Positions 62,691 to 64,000 of a stretch of DNA of 64,000 nt are shown here, in pieces; positions within the stretch are counted from its first letter, which is position 1, and the number at the start of each line of letters is the position of its first letter. The stretch is from Singulisphaera acidiphila DSM 18658 (GTDB lineage: Bacteria > Planctomycetota > Planctomycetia > Isosphaerales > Isosphaeraceae): contig NC_019892.1 of assembly GCF_000242455.2 (NCBI RefSeq), positions 6,830,744 to 6,894,743 of the forward strand. Direction: 5' to 3'. The notes under the pieces are model-generated. The model worked only from the letters and a program-made list of their open reading frames with translations, was not told the origin of the DNA and ran no database searches. A program made the position numbers and the translations under genes.

Positions 62691-64000
62691 TCAGGGGTTC
62701 TTGAGGAGCCGGTTGACTCGCGCTGTCTCGGTTTTGATGAAGTCGGTATCGAGGAACGGGTCGGCCGAAATCCTTTGGAAGCGGACCATCCCCTTGGCGT
62801 CAATCAGGAACGTGCCGTGCAGCGGCTGGTCCTCGAAGTCGTCGAACGCATGATAGGCTTTGAAGATCTCCATCTTGGCGTCGGACAGCATCGGCATGGA
62901 GAACTTGATCTTGTCGGGATTGTTTTTGAGTTCACGGGTGGACTCGAGGTCGTCCGTGCTCACCGCGACCACCTCGGTGTTCAGCGCCTTGAGGGCGTCG
63001 ATTTCCTTGCCGAAGGTCTGAAGCTGCTGCATACAGTGGGCACACTTGCCTCCAAGAAAGAGTAGGAGAACAACGTTCTTCCCTTTCTGGTCGGCGAGGT
63101 TCCAGTCGGCCTTCTCGGTGTCCGGTCGTGAGAACAGTTCGGCAGGGTAGGGGGCCCAGGTCAAGGGGCCGAGCGTCGAGAGATCGATCCGATTTGCGGT
63201 TGCATCGTCGGTCGCTGATTCCACAGGAACGGCGGGAGCCCAGTCCTTATCATCGGCCTTCCAACCGGCCACGATCTGCTCAAGGCGTTGGAAGACGGGA
63301 AGGTCGCGGTCCGCCTGTTTGGCCAGAGGCTCGAGCTTGCGATAGGCTTCTTTCGCCTCTTTATCCTTCCCCACGGCGTGGAGGATGACAACCTGCGCGG
63401 CCAAGGGGGGGACCTCGTTCGGTTGCTTCTCAACGGCCGTCTTCGCGACGCTCTCGGCGAACCCGAAATTTCGAGCGGTGAGATGAGCACGGGCCAGCGC
63501 CTCGGTTCGCATCGGCGACGCCTTGGCGAACTGATCGAAGGCCGGGCCGACATCCCCCTTGGCGAGGAGCTGGTAGCCTTCCAGTTCCGCCAGGGCCAAC
63601 TGGCTGGGGGTCAGGGAAGGCGCGGCGCTACCGGACGGCCGGGTGGTCGACTTCGATTCTCCGGCAATCAAGGCTTTCAAGGCGTCGATCTGCTCGGTGA
63701 GCTTCGCGGCATTTCCCGTGGCGGCATAGGCGAGGCCCAAGGTGTACGCCTTCTCCTTGCGCTCGACGTTCACGTCCGACCAGTCGAGTGCCCCCGAATC
63801 GGTCGCCGCGATCAGGTCGTCCCAGAGTTCGTAGCGACAGAGGATCTCCGCCCAGCGGGCGCGTCCGCTCCGTTGTGGCGAACCGCCGTCGTTTTTGCCG
63901 TTCTTGGAGGGATCGCGTGGCTGTTCCACCAGGTTGCGTGCGACGGTGATTGCCTCGCGGGCGCGGCCGATGTGGCTCAGGCTGGTCGCAAGCCACTGGT
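62691..64000 (-). CDS. TPR-thioredoxin (AhpC/TSA-like) protein, 5' partial
   Basis: The frame is open to the right edge (QWLATSLSHIGRAREAITVA at the border), so the N terminus is missing; 435 residues are visible. Residues upstream of about 255 are TPR-like helices (AKLTEQIDALKALIAGESKS, KEAKEAYRKLEPLAKQADRD). The C-terminal 170 residues form a redoxin domain: VVLLLFLGGKCAHCMQQLQT has a CxxC (CAHC) site, followed by VVAVSTDDLESTRELKNNPD and LHGTFLIDAKGMVRFQRIS. The cis-Pro is less clear. Likely an exported thiol-disulfide or peroxide-reducing protein with a docking solenoid. The combination is common in planctomycetes. It lies 115 bases upstream of queE on the same strand. Confidence 0.85.
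   Translation of the reverse strand, partial: QWLATSLSHIGRAREAITVARNLVEQPRDPSKNGKNDGGSPQRSGRARWAEILCRYELWDDLIAATDSGALDWSDVNVERKEKAYTLGLAYAATGNAAKLTEQIDALKALIAGESKSTTRPSGSAAPSLTPSQLALAELEGYQLLAKGDVGPAFDQFAKASPMRTEALARAHLTARNFGFAESVAKTAVEKQPNEVPPLAAQVVILHAVGKDKEAKEAYRKLEPLAKQADRDLPVFQRLEQIVAGWKADDKDWAPAVPVESATDDATANRIDLSTLGPLTWAPYPAELFSRPDTEKADWNLADQKGKNVVLLLFLGGKCAHCMQQLQTFGKEIDALKALNTEVVAVSTDDLESTRELKNNPDKIKFSMPMLSDAKMEIFKAYHAFDDFEDQPLHGTFLIDAKGMVRFQRISADPFLDTDFIKTETARVNRLLKNP

Overview
The window looks like a piece of a planctomycete chromosome, most likely Isosphaeraceae/Gemmatales-like. This is inferred from family content, not from a marker gene. The markers are a DUF1559 pseudopilin-like protein, two FG-GAP/ASPIC-UnbV proteins tied to TPR modules, a surface protein with the planctomycetal N-terminal LEDR-type motif, a DUF2325 remnant, an NPYEPP micro-ORF, LL-diaminopimelate aminotransferase and high GC.

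Layout. (1) 1-10.4 kb: a polysaccharide or cell-surface block with a glycoside-hydrolase-like protein (cut by the left edge), two unrelated-looking acyltransferase-3 membrane proteins, a Wzx-type flippase, a SAM methyltransferase and an asparagine-synthase-like amidotransferase without the glutaminase cysteine. (2) 11-15.5 kb: a 1514-residue PKD-repeat surface protein with an exact-period 543-bp triplication. (3) 16.7-22.6 kb: a 1440-residue membrane-anchored TPR protein and a convergent double-FHA protein. (4) 23.7-30.1 kb: a fused sugar nucleotidyltransferase/GHMP kinase, a zinc-ribbon methyltransferase, a broken DUF2325 gene, a secreted esterase and an orphan membrane protein. (5) 30.2-31.8 kb: a complete IS701-type element with inverted repeats and a CTAA target duplication; its transposase frame is broken at a G7 run. 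(6) 31.8-41.2 kb: a very GC-rich block with an FG-GAP + TPR gene pair, a membrane protein, and a lipoprotein/DUF1559/TPR-FG-GAP fusion cluster. The pair and the fusion are the same modules in split and joined form. (7) 41.5-46 kb: a decaying accessory block beside ssrA, with an aldo/keto reductase and divergent AraC regulator, an orphan tacA antitoxin with a truncated tacT, an epimerase that has lost its stop codon, and a tyrosine-recombinase remnant next to the tmRNA gene.

(8) 46-64 kb: mostly housekeeping genes. ssrA, smpB, folK, dapL and yebC lie on the minus strand and form a trans-translation/biosynthesis cluster. Then come a secreted TPR protein, a degenerate endonuclease III-like protein, rbfA, ylxP (DUF503), infB and nusA (the classic nusA-infB-rbfA order without rimP), a divergent fur-tatD operon, a small membrane protein, queE, and a TPR-thioredoxin protein that runs off the right edge.

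The most notable items are the kinase/nucleotidyltransferase fusion with an altered sugar-binding signature, the split/fused TPR-FG-GAP systems, the end-to-end fusion of two convergent broken genes at about 44.28 kb, the integrase relic at ssrA, and the homopolymer frameshift in an otherwise intact IS. I saw no CRISPR array, rRNA or tRNA.
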